The notes under the pieces are model-generated. The model was not told the DNA's origin. It saw only the letters and a list, made by a program, of their open reading frames with translations, and did no database searches. Positions 8,340 to 9,777 of a DNA stretch of 9,777 bases are shown piece by piece. A program made the position numbers and the translations under genes. Each line of letters starts with the position of its first letter. Position 1 is the stretch's first letter. The DNA comes from Quisquiliibacterium sp. (GTDB lineage: Bacteria > Pseudomonadota > Gammaproteobacteria > Burkholderiales > Burkholderiaceae_E): positions 1-9,777 of the forward strand of contig JAURMJ010000371.1 of NCBI GenBank assembly GCA_030830765.1, written 5' to 3'.

Positions 8340-9203
8340 ATGTCAGTCGGCATGTCTGTCATCAGTCGCGAGGTCGAGCAGATCATCAATGGCGTGGCGA
8401 CCAGTGATGGCGCGGGGGTCAAGCTGACCCGCGTGCTGACTCAGGATCTGCAGCGCAGGCTCGATCCGTTCCTGATGCTCGATGCATTCCGCTCCGATGA
8501 TCCCGGCGATTACATCGCCGGCTTCCCGGAACATCCGCATCGTGGTTTCGAGACCGTCACCTACATGCTGGCTGGGCGGATGCGTCATCGCGACAATGCT
8601 GGCAACGAGGGATTGCTGGGCCCTGGTGCGGTGCAGTGGATGACTGCTGGGCGCGGCATTCTGCACTCGGAGATGCCCGAGCAGCAGGAAGGGCTGATGG
8701 AGGGGTTCCAACTCTGGCTGAACCTGCCTGCTCGAAACAAGATGATGGCACCGGGGTATCGGGATATTCCTGCGCAGGAGATTCCCGAATTTGAGGTCGA
8801 ATCGGGGGTTCGGATTCGGCTGATCGCCGGTGAACTTTTCGGCCATCCGGGAGCCGTCTCGCGCCCCGACACAGAGCCGCTGTTCGCTGACCTGCATTTT
8901 TCGGGCGCTGCGCGACTGGAATTGCCGCTTCCGGTTTTGCATAACGCTTTTGTCTATGTCTATCGAGGCAGCCTGATGGTCGGTACGAAGGCAGCGAGAG
9001 TCAATGCGGCTCAGATGGGTCTCTTGCAGACCAATGCCCAGGCCGATGGATTGCTGCTTCAGGCGGAGGGACCGGCTCGTGCAATTCTGGTGGCCGGACG
9101 AGCCCTGAACGAGCCGATCGCACAGCACGGTCCGTTCGTCATGAATACCCGTGACGAACTGATCCAGGCTGTGCACGACTTTCAATCGGGGCGTTTTGCC
9201 TGA
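8340..9203 (+). CDS. Pirin family protein (bicupin)
   Basis: The 287-residue product matches the pirin length and pattern. In the N-terminal cupin the four metal ligands of characterised pirins are all present: His65 and His67 in FPEHPHRGFET, and His109 and Glu111 in GRGILHSEMPE. LDPFLMLDAF (41-50) and QLWLNLP are further family signatures. The C-terminal half (about 170-287) is the second, metal-free cupin with the usual FVYVYRGS segment. Bacterial pirins have been reported to have quercetinase activity (E. coli YhhW) or to bind pyruvate dehydrogenase E1 (Serratia), so the role here remains open. Two starts are possible, ATG 8340 and ATG 8352 (Met5). Neither has a strong Shine-Dalgarno, and the first is kept because it is 6 bases after the cupin stop, suiting coupled translation. 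Confidence 0.93.
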   Translation: MSVGMSVISREVEQIINGVATSDGAGVKLTRVLTQDLQRRLDPFLMLDAFRSDDPGDYIAGFPEHPHRGFETVTYMLAGRMRHRDNAGNEGLLGPGAVQWMTAGRGILHSEMPEQQEGLMEGFQLWLNLPARNKMMAPGYRDIPAQEIPEFEVESGVRIRLIAGELFGHPGAVSRPDTEPLFADLHFSGAARLELPLPVLHNAFVYVYRGSLMVGTKAARVNAAQMGLLQTNAQADGLLLQAEGPARAILVAGRALNEPIAQHGPFVMNTRDELIQAVHDFQSGRFA

Positions 9204-9208
9204 TACAT

Positions 9209-9240
9209 TGGTGTCTCAACGACGACGAAAGGAGACACCA
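9209..9240 (+). promoter_or_regulatory. Perfect 9-bp inverted repeat covering the usp ribosome binding site and start
   Basis: TGGTGTCTC (9209-9217) is exactly complementary to GAGACACCA (9232-9240), with a 14-base loop between. Five pairs are G-C and four A-U. The Shine-Dalgarno AAAGGAG (9228-9234) has its last three bases in the 3' arm, and the final paired base is the A of the usp ATG. As RNA this would be a translation-blocking hairpin. As DNA it could instead be an operator for a dimeric repressor. The left arm begins 5 bases after the pirin stop, so a ribosome terminating there would overlap the arm and could open the hairpin. Confidence 0.6.
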
Positions 9241-9683
9241 TGTACCGCAACATTCTGCTTGCCACTGATGGATCTTCGCTTTCAAAGAAGGCAATGAAGG
9301 CTGCGCTCAGGCTGGCCCGTGATTTTGAGGCGACCCTGCATGTCGTGACTGTTCAGCCTCCCTACACGATCCCGTTCGCCGGCGAGGTTGCCATTCCGGC
9401 CATGTACGACCGCAAGGAGTATGAGATCGCAGCCAAGGAGGCGGCCTTGAAAATTCTTGATGAGGTTGCTGCGGAGGCGGCCAGAATGGGGGTCGAGTGC
9501 AAGACTGTGTTCAAACTTGATGCGTCTCCAGCCAAGATGATCGTTGATATGGCCAAGCGTCGTCGCGCCGATCTGATCGTGATGGCGATGCACAGTCGCA
9601 AGTTGATTACAACGATGTTGCTGGGCAGCGAAACCCATGACGTGCTGATCAGCTGCAGCATTCCGGTGCTGGTGCATCGATGA
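9240..9683 (+). CDS. Universal stress protein, UspA family
   Basis: The 147-residue product is a single Usp domain of normal length. It begins YRNILLATDGSSLSKKA, with the conserved Asp10 after the first beta strand, and ends with the strand IPVLVHR. Usp proteins are small cytosolic dimers that raise survival under starvation, redox or other stress, and many bind ATP through G-x2-G-x9-G-S/T. Here the spacing is kept but the first two glycines are replaced: Ala116-Met-His-Ser119, then nine residues to Gly129-Ser130. ATP binding may therefore be altered or lost. The start is supported by AAAGGAG (9228-9234) 5 bases upstream. The gene follows pirin by 36 bases in the same direction, and a perfect inverted repeat overlaps its ribosome binding site. 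Confidence 0.93.
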   Translation: MYRNILLATDGSSLSKKAMKAALRLARDFEATLHVVTVQPPYTIPFAGEVAIPAMYDRKEYEIAAKEAALKILDEVAAEAARMGVECKTVFKLDASPAKMIVDMAKRRRADLIVMAMHSRKLITTMLLGSETHDVLISCSIPVLVHR

Positions 9684-9697
9684 TCTGAAGTCGGGGG

Positions 9698-9753
9698 GCG
9701 CTGCTGCCTCACCGAAAATCCCGGCTTGCCGTGCGCAAGCGGCCCAGCAGCGC
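9698..9753. repeat. Nested inverted repeat downstream of usp
   Basis: GCGCTGCTG (9698-9706) is perfectly complementary to CAGCAGCGC (9745-9753). Within the 38-base interior, GCTTGC (9724-9729) pairs with GCAAGC (9735-9740) around a 5-base loop, with two more C-G pairs outside a bulged G at 9723. The element begins 15 bases after the usp stop. No T-run follows on either strand, so it is not a canonical intrinsic terminator, although a factor-assisted end or mRNA-stabilising structure is possible. Confidence 0.45.
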
Positions 9754-9777
9754 AGTGTGATCCTCAATCCGTCGGGC
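9709..9777 (-). CDS. Possible C-terminal end of a convergent gene (tentative)
   Basis: Read on the minus strand from the window edge, one frame is open for 22 codons and ends in TGA at 9711-9709, coding ARRIEDHTALLGRL and a further eight residues. Fifteen of the 22 third positions are G or C, in keeping with coding sequence here, and the peptide looks like an amphipathic helix. No family is recognisable from so short a piece. A second minus-strand frame also stays open through this stretch, but it runs on antisense to usp and looks like a shadow. The stop would lie within the left arm region of the nested inverted repeat. Confidence 0.2.
   Translation of the reverse strand, partial: ARRIEDHTALLGRLRTASRDFR

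Noticed and set aside
8343..9185. A 280-codon open frame on the minus strand, opposite pirin
   Set aside because: It mirrors the pirin gene almost exactly. The + strand product has all four pirin metal ligands, while the antisense product shows no recognisable domain. Long antisense frames are expected in GC-rich genes.
9181..9209. Separate promoter for usp (TTCAAT ... TACATT, 17-base spacing)
   Set aside because: Only three of six -35 bases match and the elements lie in the end of pirin. It remains possible, but the sequence evidence is too weak to list.

Overview
The window is GC-rich bacterial chromosome, densely coded and almost entirely on the + strand. The gene order trpB-trpA-accD-folC-SPOR-cvpA-purF-metZ is the arrangement known from Betaproteobacteria, especially Burkholderiales. 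It joins the end of the trp operon to the accD-folC-dedD-cvpA-purF block shared with Gammaproteobacteria, followed by metZ. Genus or species cannot be read from the sequence alone.

Region 1 (1-7829) is a run of eight co-directional genes with gaps of -1 to 27 bases and no visible terminator or promoter between them, so it is probably one long operon or a set of overlapping ones. It covers the last two steps of tryptophan synthesis (trpB partial, trpA), the carboxyltransferase beta subunit that commits carbon to fatty acids (accD), folate synthesis and polyglutamylation (folC), a membrane-anchored SPOR-domain envelope protein, the CvpA membrane protein, the first committed step of purine synthesis (purF), and sulfide incorporation into homocysteine (metZ). 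Folate one-carbon units are used by both the purine and methionine pathways, which gives the cluster some metabolic logic.

Region 2 (7830-7949) is a 120-base gap with no gene, the largest in the window and the likely boundary between two transcription units. Region 3 (7950-9683) holds three stress/accessory-type genes on the same strand: a small single-domain cupin with a manganese-hydroxynitrile-lyase-like metal site, a pirin, and a UspA-type universal stress protein. The cupin and pirin are 6 bases apart and probably co-translated.

The clearest unexplained structure is a perfect 9-bp inverted repeat (9209-9217 with 9232-9240) in the 36-base pirin-usp gap. Folded in mRNA it would bury most of the Shine-Dalgarno sequence and the first base of the usp start codon. 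A second, nested inverted repeat lies just after usp (9698-9753). An eight-A run in the SPOR gene forms an in-frame A_AAA_AAA slippery heptamer. I found no RNA gene, CRISPR array, insertion sequence, phage gene or obvious novel defence or biosynthetic system. Most of the window is ordinary core metabolism.
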